A stretch of DNA of 35,449 nt, taken from NCBI GenBank assembly GCA_903828455.1, contig CAIKMJ010000032.1, positions 1 to 35,449 on the forward strand, in the 5' to 3' direction. Below the pieces are notes generated by a model. That model made no database searches, had not been told where the DNA came from, and saw only the letters and a list, made by a program, of their open reading frames with translations. Source of the stretch: an uncultured Acidobacteriia bacterium. GTDB lineage: Bacteria; Acidobacteriota; Terriglobia; Bryobacterales; Bryobacteraceae. Below, piece after piece: positions 23,174 to 31,345 of this stretch (position 1 is its first letter; every line of letters starts with the position of its first letter). A program made the translations under genes and the position numbers.

Positions 23174-23557
23174 TTAGGCTGATGTCCCCCGCGCCGACAC
23201 CGCCATTTCAGCAAGGTGATCCGCCGTAATACCTTCGTGTGACGTGTGGGCGGCTATCACGCCGTTGCGCAGCATCAGTATTTGCGGCGAAGCGTGCGCG
23301 ATCCCCGTATGCGCGGCAAGCCGCTGCGAAAGCTCATAATCTTCCCGGACCAGCACCAGATGGATGGGCACGTCCGGGTGATCCGCTACGAATTGTTTGA
23401 CGTGCCGGTGCGCCGCCCAACTGACGCTGCAAGAGGGGCTGTGTTTGAAAAAGACGGCGAACTCCGCGGCAAGGAGATCTTCCAAAGCTTCGCGTGAGGC
23501 AATTCGCGGGATGTCTGCAGAAGGCGCGGGTTTCGCGCCGGATAACCATCGGAGCAT
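23174..23557 (-). CDS. Bacilliredoxin-like monothiol protein (YtxJ/BrxC family)
   Basis: The 127-residue protein has the YtxJ/BrxC layout. The thioredoxin-like strand AVFFKHSPSCSVSW holds the single reactive cysteine C43. LVLVREDYELSQRLAAHTGI follows, then HASPQILMLRNG with the cis-proline and a C-terminal helix. Bacilliredoxins remove bacillithiol from oxidised protein thiols, so the host probably makes bacillithiol or a similar thiol. The more usual TCPIS motif is replaced by S-P-S-C-S-V-S. No signal peptide is seen, so it is cytoplasmic. Its stop lies 14 bases right of attR. Before island insertion it would have been convergent with tRNA-Ser. Confidence 0.85.
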   Translation of the reverse strand: MLRWLSGAKPAPSADIPRIASREALEDLLAAEFAVFFKHSPSCSVSWAAHRHVKQFVADHPDVPIHLVLVREDYELSQRLAAHTGIAHASPQILMLRNGVIAAHTSHEGITADHLAEMAVSARGTSA

Positions 23558-23601
23558 AATTTCAGGTTCGGAGGCTGCGGCAACGCGGCGAATCAGAGCC
23601 G

Positions 23602-24963
23602 CTACTTTTTGCCTGCGGGAGTCAGCAACCGGGGCGACACTTTTGCACCTTCCCGCACGGCGTCGCCGGGATTGACCGCCAACCGGTCCCCTTCGTTGAT
23701 TCCGCTGATCACTTCAATGCGGTCCCCGAAGTCGCGTCCAAGATTGACGACTTTGTAGTGCACAATATTGTCCGCATCAACCACCGCGACCTGCGGTCCG
23801 TTGCCGCGAACAACCAGCGTATCGGCGGCAATCAGCAGCGGCGGTTCGGCGCGCGGCGTAGTGAAATTCACCGCGGAATACATACCGGGCAGGAGCAACC
23901 CGCCGGTGTTGGGCACCTGGACTTCGGCGAGCAGGGTGCGTGTGGCGGCATCGAGCGCGTTGGCAGTACGGGTCACGGTTGCGGTAAAGGTCTTCGACGA
24001 CAGATCCGGAACAGTCAGCCGGGCGGCCATGCCGACGTGAATGGAAGTCGCATCGGCCTGCGGGACATTGACGTAAACGCGGAGCCTGTCAGTCTGCGCA
24101 ATGCGAAACAGCAGCGTGCTCCCCTCGTTGACCAGCGCCCCGGTATCCACATTCCGCACGGTAATGACGCCGTCGAAGGGCGCGCGCACGCTCAACTGGC
24201 TCTGAATTTCCTGAAGCCGGGAAAGATTCGCCTCGGCCGCGCCAACATTGCTGCGGGCCGCACCCACGGCCTTCTCGAGCGCCAGCACATTGGCCTTCTG
24301 CGCCTCGTACTGCGAGGCGTACTGATCGGCGTCCTGCCGGGCCACCGCGCCACGGCTCACCAGACTGTTCCAGCGCTCCGCCGTCACGCGCGCCATGTCG
24401 GCGTTGGTCCGGCCCTGCTGCAGATTGGCTGTGGCCTGCTCCAAAGAAGATGCAGCCTGATCCACGACGGCCTTCGCCTGCCGAACCTGCGGCTCCAGCT
24501 CCGGCGCCACAATTTCGGCCACCACCTGGCCTTCCTTCACGCGGTCGCCGATATCGACGTAGCGCTTCTGCACGTAGCCGCTGGCCCGGGCAAGGATGGG
24601 CGCCTCGGTCACCGCCTGAATGTTCCCGGTGAGCACCAATTCGCTCTTGCCGGTCGCCCGGCCAACCGTCGAAACATTGACAACGGGAAGTTCCGCCGCT
24701 TCGTCCCTGACGCCCTTTGCCAGCGCCGTCTGCCGCTGCGTCAGCGGCACGTAGCCGGCATAAAAAGCGACAGCAAAAACGGCAATAACCAGGAAGCCGA
24801 GAACAGCCAGCGTCAGGCCGGAAGGACGCCGGCGCGAGCCATGGCCGTGCAGTCCGTGCCCGGGACTTCCGTGCCGGTCAGCAAGACGCTTTTTGAGTTC
24901 TTCGATCTCCGCCCGAAGCCTTTCTTCGGTTTCGGAGAGAGATGCATGTTTCATTTCTGGCAT
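23602..24963 (-). CDS. RND efflux periplasmic adaptor (HlyD/MFP family)
   Basis: The 453-residue protein is the membrane fusion subunit that links an inner-membrane RND pump to an outer-membrane channel. It has a short cytoplasmic coiled helix (about 10-30) and a histidine/glycine-rich stretch (GSPGHGLHGHGS). One transmembrane segment follows (about 50-73). The lipoyl half-motif is GYVQKRYVDIGDRVKEGQVVAEI, and a long alpha-hairpin (about 155-260) precedes the second lipoyl half (LSVRAPFDGVITVRNVDTG). Beta-barrel and membrane-proximal domains complete it. The pump gene lies 33 bases upstream on the same strand. The start could be ATG 24963 or ATG 24954. No outer-membrane factor gene is present in the window. 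Confidence 0.94.
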   Translation of the reverse strand: MPEMKHASLSETEERLRAEIEELKKRLADRHGSPGHGLHGHGSRRRPSGLTLAVLGFLVIAVFAVAFYAGYVPLTQRQTALAKGVRDEAAELPVVNVSTVGRATGKSELVLTGNIQAVTEAPILARASGYVQKRYVDIGDRVKEGQVVAEIVAPELEPQVRQAKAVVDQAASSLEQATANLQQGRTNADMARVTAERWNSLVSRGAVARQDADQYASQYEAQKANVLALEKAVGAARSNVGAAEANLSRLQEIQSQLSVRAPFDGVITVRNVDTGALVNEGSTLLFRIAQTDRLRVYVNVPQADATSIHVGMAARLTVPDLSSKTFTATVTRTANALDAATRTLLAEVQVPNTGGLLLPGMYSAVNFTTPRAEPPLLIAADTLVVRGNGPQVAVVDADNIVHYKVVNLGRDFGDRIEVISGINEGDRLAVNPGDAVREGAKVSPRLLTPAGKK

Positions 24964-24996
24964 CTGCCTGGATTCTGCTGCTGATTCTATTAGAAC

Positions 24997-27900
24997 TTAT
25001 GCCGTCAGATAGGAGGTAATGTCTTCCCGTTCTTCTTCTTCCAGTTTACGGTCGTAATCAACCGGCGGCTTCTTTCGCATCACGCTGTAGACAATCGGCA
25101 CGATGAAGAGCGTCGTGACCGTCGCCAGCAACAGGCCTCCAATGACCGCGCGGCCAAGGGGCGCATTCTGCTCGCCACCCTCGCCGAGACCGAGTGCCAT
25201 AGGCAGCATACCGATGATCATGGCCGCCGCGGTCATAATTACCGGGCGGATGCGCGTATGGCCGGCCGAAAGCGCGGCGGCGCGTTCATCCATTCCTTCC
25301 AGACGCTGGTCGTTGGCGAAAGTGACCATCAGAATACTGTTGGCCGTGGCAACGCCGATGCACATAATAGAACCCATCAGCGAGGGCACACTGAAGGTGG
25401 TCTGGGTGACGAACAGCATCCAGAGAATGCCGGAGAGAGCGCCGGGCAGCGCCATCAGAATGATGAACGGATCGAGCCACGACTGGAAGTTCAGCGCCAT
25501 CAGGAAGTAGACCAGGATGATCGCGAAAACAATGCCGATTCCGAGCCGCGTAAACGACGAATCCATGGTTTCGGCCTGACCGCGAAGACCGAGCGACATG
25601 CCGCGTGGCAATTTTTGCTTCTCCAGATCGGCCAGGATGGCGCGCACGCCTTTGGAAACGCTGCCAAGATCCTGTCGGTCGAGGTTGGCGTAAACATCGA
25701 AAACCGGAAGAATGTTGTAGTGGTTGACGATCTGCGGCGCCACGTCGCGGAACGTAGTGGCGAGGTTGGAAAGATGCTGCGAAGCATCCGTTCCGGCGCC
25801 CGGATTCCCATAGGCGATCGAACCCTGATTCGCAGCAGGGCGGGTATTGCCGAGAGGTGCCGTCTCAATGTTGGAACTGGCGGGGCTATCGGAATTAAAT
25901 GCCCCGACAGGAGAGATCGGCGTACTCATCAGAGCATCAAGCGAATCGATTTTGCGCTGGGGAGTCTGCACTGTCACGCTGTACTGAACGCTGTTTTCCC
26001 AGTTCATCCAGAACGCGGGAGCGACCTGTGATGTGCCGCTCAGGGAAATCAAAAGGCTGTTGGCGACATCGCGCTGCGTCAGCCCCATCTGGCTGGCCTT
26101 CCGGCGGTCGACTTCGAGACGAATTTCCGGATAATCCACGACCTGATGGACATGAACGTCCACGGCTCCGGGAATGCGGGCGATCCGGTCGCGAATCTTC
26201 TGCGCCATGGCGTAGCCCGCGTTGGCGTCGCGCGTCGTGACCTGTACATCAATCGGGGCAGGCAGTCCGAAATTGAGAATCTGATTCGTGATATTGGCGG
26301 ACTGAAAAAAGAAAAAGCATTCCGGGAAGGCCTCATTCAGGCGCTTGCGGATGCGCTCGGTGTACTCGTCGGAGGACAGATGGCGGCCAGGCTTCAGGGA
26401 AATCAGAATTTCACCGTCACCGGTACCGAGAGTCGGGCTGTCACTGAAAGTCAGATTGACGCCGCCGGGCGGGACGCCGATGTTGTCCAGCATGTCGCCC
26501 AGTTCGCTCGGCGGAATGATTTTGCGAATCTCATCTTCAAAGCGACCGAAATAGACCTCCGCCTCTTCGATGCGGGTTCCAGCCGGGGTTCGCGCATGGA
26601 GGCGGAGCTGGCCGGAATCGACGCTCGGGAAGAAGTCGCTGCCAATCAAACGGATCAGGCCGAGCGAACCGACGGTGAAGATGAAGAAACATCCGAGGAC
26701 CAGCTTGCGGTGATCGAGCGCCCAGTCCAGCAGGGACGCATAGAAATCCCGCAGGCGCTCGAAGCGGCGGTTAAAGGCGTGGTGGAGCGTCCAGAAGATA
26801 CCGGTACCACCCTCGGCCTCCCCGTGCTCTCCCATGACGTAAAGCTTCATTTCCGGGCGCAGCATGAAGTGCACCATGTTCGGCACGAGCGTGCGGGAGA
26901 GAAAGTACGACGCCAGCATGGCGTAAACCACGGCCATGGCGAGCGGCGTAAAGAGGAAGCGGGCAGCCCCGGTCAGCATCAGCACCGGCACAAAGACAAT
27001 GCAGATGCAGAGCGTGGAAACGAAGGATGGCGCGGCAATCTGCTGCGCGCCGTCGAGCACCGCTCGGACCAGCGGTTTCTTCATCGCCATGTTGCGGTGG
27101 GTATTTTCCAGTTCGACGGTCGCATCGTCCACCAGGATGCCAACGGCAAGCGCCAGACCGCCGAGCGTCATGACGTTGATGGTCTGTCCGGTGAGGCTGA
27201 GCACGATGAGCGACGTCAGGATCGAGAGCGGAATCGAAACACAGACGATGATCGTGGAGCGCCAACTGCCGAGGAAGAGCAGAATCATCATGCCGGTGAG
27301 AGTTGCGGCGATGAGCGCTTCCCGCAGGACGCCGTTGATCGAGGCGCGGACGAAGAGAGACTGGTCGTTGAGAACACTGACCTTGAGTTCCGGAGGCAAT
27401 TGTTCCATGGCCTTCGGCAGCATTTTCAGCACGCCGCTGACGACATCGAGAGTAGAGGCTCCGCCAGCCCTCAATATGTTGAGCAGCGCGCCGCGTTTGC
27501 CGTTGACGCGCACCATCGTGGTCTGAACGGCGCCGCCGTCGCGCACCTGGGCGACATCTTTTATATAAACCTGGACGCCGCTGGAGACCTTGACGGGCAG
27601 GAAGTTCAGATCCTGCAGGACCCGCGGGCTGGAGTTGATGCGGATTTGGTAATCGCGGTCGCCGAACTTGGCGTTGCCGGCCGGAAGGATGAGATTCTGC
27701 GCGCCGAGCGCGCTCGAGACGTCGCTGGCGGATATTTGTTTGGCGTACATCGCCGCCGGATCGAGGTCGACGAAAATATTACGATACTTGCCGCCATAGA
27801 TGCTGGGAACCGCCGTCCCCTGCACGGTGGAAAGTTGGGTGCGCAGAAAGTTGTTCCCGGCGTCGGAGATTTCCTGCTCCGACATGGTGTCGCTGGCGAG

Positions 27901-28329
27901 GCCGAGCGAGAGAACGGGAACGGTGGAAGCATCGTATTTGATGATCCACGGCGGATACATTCCGGGGGGGAATCCCTTGAGAGAGGCCTGCGCGTTGGCG
28001 ACCACCTGCCCCTGCGCAAGCTCCACGTTGGCCTTGGGGTGAAGGAAGAGCTTAATGATGGCGACGCCGTTGTACGACTGCGACTCCATGTGCTCGATGT
28101 CGTTGACGGTGCCTGTCAGGGTTCGCTCGAAACCCGCCACGACGCGACTGGCCATCTCTTCGGGCGTCAGGCCGGTGTACTGGAAAATCACGCTGAGGAC
28201 GGGAATATCGATGACCGGGAAGATATCGACCGCCATCGTGGCGATCGCCGTCCCGCCGAGCAGAACGATCAGCAACGCCATGATGACAAAGGTGTAAGGG
28301 CGCCGCAGCGCCAGTCGGACAATCCACAT
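24997..28329 (-). CDS. RND multidrug efflux transporter permease (AcrB/MexB-like)
   Basis: This 1110-residue protein is a proton-driven inner-membrane pump. It shows the RND duplicated layout: an N-terminal helix (about 10-30), a first periplasmic porter region starting DIFPVIDIPVLSV, and helices 2-6 from about 335. The proton-relay pair is D401-D402 in GLALAVGILVDDATVELENT, and a second half follows with FFPSVDSGQ. The second porter region has an insert of about 70 residues rich in S, N, G, P and A (about 825-890), unusual for AcrB. The adaptor gene follows 33 bases later. Substrate cannot be told from sequence. The methyltransferase gene is divergent, with 291 bases between, in which a GTAAC-GAAG-GTTAC hairpin lies at 28472-28485. 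Confidence 0.95.
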   Translation of the reverse strand: MWIVRLALRRPYTFVIMALLIVLLGGTAIATMAVDIFPVIDIPVLSVIFQYTGLTPEEMASRVVAGFERTLTGTVNDIEHMESQSYNGVAIIKLFLHPKANVELAQGQVVANAQASLKGFPPGMYPPWIIKYDASTVPVLSLGLASDTMSEQEISDAGNNFLRTQLSTVQGTAVPSIYGGKYRNIFVDLDPAAMYAKQISASDVSSALGAQNLILPAGNAKFGDRDYQIRINSSPRVLQDLNFLPVKVSSGVQVYIKDVAQVRDGGAVQTTMVRVNGKRGALLNILRAGGASTLDVVSGVLKMLPKAMEQLPPELKVSVLNDQSLFVRASINGVLREALIAATLTGMMILLFLGSWRSTIIVCVSIPLSILTSLIVLSLTGQTINVMTLGGLALAVGILVDDATVELENTHRNMAMKKPLVRAVLDGAQQIAAPSFVSTLCICIVFVPVLMLTGAARFLFTPLAMAVVYAMLASYFLSRTLVPNMVHFMLRPEMKLYVMGEHGEAEGGTGIFWTLHHAFNRRFERLRDFYASLLDWALDHRKLVLGCFFIFTVGSLGLIRLIGSDFFPSVDSGQLRLHARTPAGTRIEEAEVYFGRFEDEIRKIIPPSELGDMLDNIGVPPGGVNLTFSDSPTLGTGDGEILISLKPGRHLSSDEYTERIRKRLNEAFPECFFFFQSANITNQILNFGLPAPIDVQVTTRDANAGYAMAQKIRDRIARIPGAVDVHVHQVVDYPEIRLEVDRRKASQMGLTQRDVANSLLISLSGTSQVAPAFWMNWENSVQYSVTVQTPQRKIDSLDALMSTPISPVGAFNSDSPASSNIETAPLGNTRPAANQGSIAYGNPGAGTDASQHLSNLATTFRDVAPQIVNHYNILPVFDVYANLDRQDLGSVSKGVRAILADLEKQKLPRGMSLGLRGQAETMDSSFTRLGIGIVFAIILVYFLMALNFQSWLDPFIILMALPGALSGILWMLFVTQTTFSVPSLMGSIMCIGVATANSILMVTFANDQRLEGMDERAAALSAGHTRIRPVIMTAAAMIIGMLPMALGLGEGGEQNAPLGRAVIGGLLLATVTTLFIVPIVYSVMRKKPPVDYDRKLEEEEREDITSYLTA

Positions 28330-28574
28330 ACTGTCTGCTCTGTCTGTAAAAAATTCCCCGCCGCATCGGGGCTGTCGCGATCTTCGAGGTTCGCCAGTAT
28401 TGTACCGTGCGATGCAGGGAAAGAGTGACGCCGGGGCTTCTCAATCTCCCCGAATACAGGGCGGCTGACGCGTAACGAAGGTTACTGGCCGCAAAGCGGG
28501 ATGGGGAAGGAAGCCGGTCGCTGTAAATTATGGGCGATTTCTTACATCCGGCGGCAAAGCACTGCAAGAGTGGC

Positions 28575-28602
28575 TTGCGAGTACATCAAAATGCTTTAAT
28601 AC
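28575..28602 (+). promoter_or_regulatory. Candidate promoter of the methyltransferase gene
   Basis: TTGCGA at 28575-28580 and TAATAC at 28597-28602 are 16 bases apart and resemble sigma-70 -35 and -10 boxes. Transcription would start about 10 bases before GGAGG, giving a very short leader. Confidence 0.35.
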
Positions 28603-28620
28603 CGAACGGAGGAAAAAGAC

Positions 28621-29682
28621 ATGAGCAGCCAGGCAGCCCCGCCGAAGGCCCCGATGGAGCACGGAGCCGTGACACCCGAGAGAATCATGCAGTTTGCGTG
28701 GGGATATGCTCCGCCACTGATTATTGAAGCAGCCGTGCGCAACGGCGTTTTTGACGCCCTTGAAGACCGACCGAAGACAGCGGCGGAAGTGAGCGCAGCA
28801 ACGGGGGCGTCTGAGCGCGGGCTGACCATGATCATGAACGCGCTGATCGGACTGGAACTTTTGCTCCGAAACGACGAGGGCCGTTACTCGCTTACACCGG
28901 AGAGCGCGGCATTCCTCGTGAGTTCGAAGCCTTCGTTTTTGGGAGGTTTCTACCGGCACATTAGCAGCCACCTGATCCCGGGATGGCTTCATCTGGAGGA
29001 AGTGGTGCGCAGCGGGAAGCCGGCGCTGCGCGTGGACGACAAAAGCGACGGTGCCGGATTCTTCGAACAAATGGTGGCCGATATATTTCCGATGAGTTTT
29101 GGCCCGGCGAAGATCGCCGCCGAAGCGCTGGAGGTAACGTCTGTTGCCGCTGGCATGGGTGGTCGTCCCTACCGGGTGCTCGATATCGGCGCCGGTTCCG
29201 GAGCCTGGGGAATCGCGTTCGCCCAGGCTTCTCCACACGTGGCGATCACCGCCGTCGACTGGGACAACGTGCTGCAGATCACGCAAAAGATTGCTGCGAA
29301 ATTCGGACTTGGTGACCGCCTCAGCTGCATTCCGGGCAACCTGCGGACAGTGGAGTTCGGGACCGGCTATCAGGCGGCTACGATCGGTCACATTCTGCAC
29401 AGCGAAGGTGCAGAGCGCAGCCGGCAGTTGCTTGAGCGAGTATTCGCTGCACTGGCACCCGGCGGATCGGTGGTCATCGGCGAATTTCTGGTCAATCCCG
29501 ACCGTCGCGGGCCGCTCAGCGGTTTGATCTTCGGCGTCAATATGCTCGTCAACACGACCGATGGCGACACCTGGAGCTTCGAAGAAATCGCCGACTGGCT
29601 GCGAGCTTGCGGCTACGTGAACGCGCGAACGGTGGATTGCCATTCGCATTCACCCCTGATCCTGGCGGATAAGCCGAAGTAG
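28621..29682 (+). CDS. O-methyltransferase (family 2, SAM-dependent)
   Basis: The 353-residue protein has an N-terminal winged-helix dimerisation domain (about 20-110, PKTAAEVSAATGASERGLTM) and a C-terminal Rossmann domain. Its SAM motif is VLDIGAGSGAWG (about 186-197), followed by AVDWDNVL. The IGHILHSEG segment (about 257) holds the histidine that is often the catalytic base in plant and bacterial small-molecule O-methyltransferases of this type. The C-terminal PGGSVVIGEFLVNPDRRGP is also typical. Substrate is unknown; relatives act on hydroxyls of phenolic or polyketide-like compounds. A GGAGG site precedes ATG 28621 by 9 bases. It is monocistronic and divergent from the RND operon. Confidence 0.88.
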   Translation: MSSQAAPPKAPMEHGAVTPERIMQFAWGYAPPLIIEAAVRNGVFDALEDRPKTAAEVSAATGASERGLTMIMNALIGLELLLRNDEGRYSLTPESAAFLVSSKPSFLGGFYRHISSHLIPGWLHLEEVVRSGKPALRVDDKSDGAGFFEQMVADIFPMSFGPAKIAAEALEVTSVAAGMGGRPYRVLDIGAGSGAWGIAFAQASPHVAITAVDWDNVLQITQKIAAKFGLGDRLSCIPGNLRTVEFGTGYQAATIGHILHSEGAERSRQLLERVFAALAPGGSVVIGEFLVNPDRRGPLSGLIFGVNMLVNTTDGDTWSFEEIADWLRACGYVNARTVDCHSHSPLILADKPK

Positions 29683-29691
29683 GGTAGCATT

Positions 29692-29741
29692 GGGGCGGCG
29701 GCAGATCCGCGGCGGCAGATCCCGTGATGGCCCGCCGCCCC
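29692..29741. terminator. GC-rich hairpin between convergent genes
   Basis: GGGGCGGCGG at 29692-29701 pairs with CCGCCGCCCC at 29732-29741, followed by CTTT on the plus strand. It sits between the convergent methyltransferase and 74-residue-protein genes. The loop includes a perfect 14-base tandem duplication, GCGGCGGCAGATCC, at 29695-29722. The T-tract is short, so strength is unsure. Confidence 0.55.
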
Positions 29742-29751
29742 TTTCCCGCGA

Positions 29752-29976
29752 TCAGGATAAAGCCGCGATCTTTTTGGAAAGTTCGTTCGCTTTCGCCTGG
29801 TCCATGATCAGGCCGGCACCGATGCCGACCCATTTGGACAATTCGGCCAACTGGGCAGTCATCAGAACGGCCGGTTCGATCTTGAGGCGCGTTTTGCACT
29901 GGCGGTCCAGGAAGCTTTCGGTCGCCGGCCCGAGGTAGGGCTTGCTGACGGCCACGGCTTTATCGTACAAAGTCAA
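29752..29976 (-). CDS. Small conserved-looking protein (74 aa) coupled to receptor gene
   Basis: The protein reads TLYDKAVAVSKPYLGPATESFLDRQ and ends DQAKANELSKKIAALS. It is helical and soluble, with no signal peptide. I do not recognise a named family. The start is TTG at 29974-29976, overlapping the TGA of the receptor gene (TTGA). A strong GGAGG site lies 6 bases before it, which supports this rare start codon. Coupling to the HAMP receptor suggests that its product works with that receptor, possibly as a cytoplasmic partner in place of the missing signalling domain; this is inference. Confidence 0.7.
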   Translation of the reverse strand: MTLYDKAVAVSKPYLGPATESFLDRQCKTRLKIEPAVLMTAQLAELSKWVGIGAGLIMDQAKANELSKKIAALS

Positions 29977-30821
29977 GCAGCACCTCCGCGGCCACTCAGG
30001 GCCTCTTCTTCGACCAGTTGCGCCTCCATGCGGAAGAACTTCACCGCCGTCAGCATGCGGGAGAAGGAGTCAGACAGATCACCGATCTCGTCATCTGAGT
30101 ATCGTTTCACGTCGATCTGCAGATTGCCCATGCTGACGTTTTCGGCGACATCCTTGAGATGTTCGACCGGCCGCAGGATGGCGCGCAGAAGCGTCACGCT
30201 CATACCGATCCCGACAAGCAGACCGAGAAGGGAAATTCCGAGCGATAACTGCTCAGCCCGCTGGCTGGTTCGGGCGATGTCAGCCTCGGATGTCTCGCTG
30301 GCATCGCGCCCGGCGACCTCGCCGTCTTCGGCGTTGTCGTGCAGGTTGTCGGCTGCCGCTTCGTATTTTTCAACCGATGCCTGCCGGACTGACGGGTTCG
30401 TCCCAGCCTCGGCTGCCCGAACTGTTTCCGCGAGTGCCTGTTTATACAAGGCGAGACTGTCGGCAATTTTGGAAAATCTGGCTCGCTTCTCTGAGTCGGG
30501 AGCGATGCTGACAGCCTTTGCTGTCAGCGTCTCGATCTCGTGTATCTCGAAATCGGCCTCCTCCAGATAAGTCGACCGGGCCTTCTCCACGCCCAGAGTG
30601 GCCGAGTCTGCAAGAAAGCTGCGGACCCGCCGCTGGGCCTCCAGATTGTGGACCTGAATTTCGATCGCGATGGAGTTTAGCCGTCCGCCCACCGTGGTGG
30701 CCTGATGGGCATCCCGCTTCATGGCGAACAGCGAATAGGTGCCGATCCCCGCGATCGCGGACATCAATACCAGCAGACAAGTGTAACCAAGAATCAGTTT
30801 CTTTCGGATGGTCAGTTTCAT
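29973..30821 (-). CDS. Membrane receptor-like protein: four-helix-bundle sensor plus HAMP, no signalling domain
   Basis: The 282-residue protein has a first transmembrane helix (about 9-31). A helical periplasmic domain (about 33-190) follows, like the four-helix-bundle sensor of chemoreceptors. Then come a second transmembrane helix (about 192-212) and a HAMP domain (about 213-265, starting RPVEHLKDVAENVSMGNL). It stops 17 residues after HAMP; the long coiled-coil signalling domain of chemoreceptors is absent. No frameshifted remnant of that domain follows, because the next gene starts in the overlap. Output must be through a partner, or it acts as a truncated modulator. GGAG precedes ATG 30821 by 7 bases; a longer frame from 30875 would overlap the upstream gene. 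Confidence 0.8.
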   Translation of the reverse strand: MKLTIRKKLILGYTCLLVLMSAIAGIGTYSLFAMKRDAHQATTVGGRLNSIAIEIQVHNLEAQRRVRSFLADSATLGVEKARSTYLEEADFEIHEIETLTAKAVSIAPDSEKRARFSKIADSLALYKQALAETVRAAEAGTNPSVRQASVEKYEAAADNLHDNAEDGEVAGRDASETSEADIARTSQRAEQLSLGISLLGLLVGIGMSVTLLRAILRPVEHLKDVAENVSMGNLQIDVKRYSDDEIGDLSDSFSRMLTAVKFFRMEAQLVEEEALSGRGGAA

Positions 30822-30849
30822 TTCGTTCTCCAGGAATGCGTCGTCCGTT

Positions 30850-31332
30850 TTACGGCAGCGGATAGCCCGGCTCACCGGGACGCTTTCCGTTTATGGTGAG
30901 GACTTTGACCGCGCCCTCCAGCGCGGCCACCGACCCAGCCTCCACGACCGATATCGAACCAGCGAAGCCTGCCACGGCACGTAATGCGTTCGGCGAGGAG
31001 TCGACAGCCCGGGCGTGCAACGGTTCGTCACCGCGGAACTCGGCGCTGAGAAGGTACTTACGGTATTCCGGCAGAGACATGCGGACGACGCTGCTAAGCA
31101 GACACTTAAAGACGGTGCCTTCCTGATCCGTGCTGACCAGCGTGACCTTGGTCTTGTCCGGCCAGGTGTGCACATCGCCGAGCACCAGCTTGCGGAGTTG
31201 GGCCATGGAAAGCCCATCGGTCGGATTGTTCTTCGGTACGACCACGGCCAGACCACCGGGAACGCACTGCGCGTGCAAACCCGCGCAGGCAACGAGAGTG
31301 AGGAGTAACGGGCGAAGGTTGTTCATTGTCAT
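30850..31332 (-). CDS. Periplasmic phosphate-binding-like (PstS-like) protein
   Basis: The 160-residue protein has a signal peptide (NLRPLLLTLVACAGLHAQC, cleaved at about 21-22). A small substrate-binding-like domain follows: LAVVVPKNNPTDGLSMAQLRKLVLGD, then ALRAVAGFAGSISVVEAG, as in short PstS-like proteins. It has about half the length of classical PstS and so is probably a single-lobe variant. It is located between the porin-like gene (13 bases upstream) and the HAMP receptor gene (28 bases downstream) on the same strand. It may deliver a ligand signal to the receptor. AGGAG lies 5 bases before ATG 31332, and a second in-frame ATG is at 31326. Confidence 0.78.
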   Translation of the reverse strand: MTMNNLRPLLLTLVACAGLHAQCVPGGLAVVVPKNNPTDGLSMAQLRKLVLGDVHTWPDKTKVTLVSTDQEGTVFKCLLSSVVRMSLPEYRKYLLSAEFRGDEPLHARAVDSSPNALRAVAGFAGSISVVEAGSVAALEGAVKVLTINGKRPGEPGYPLP

Positions 31333-31345
31333 TTTTCTCCTGCTC

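Noticed and set aside
25258-28428. Long plus-strand open frames opposite the RND pump, and a minus-strand frame of 554 codons opposite DUF1385/prfA
   Set aside because: They are mirror frames of GC-rich genes on the other strand, with histidine/arginine/aspartate-rich composition and no domain.
28472-28485. GTAAC-GAAG-GTTAC hairpin as terminator
   Set aside because: It lies between divergent genes where no transcript should end, and no T-tract follows.
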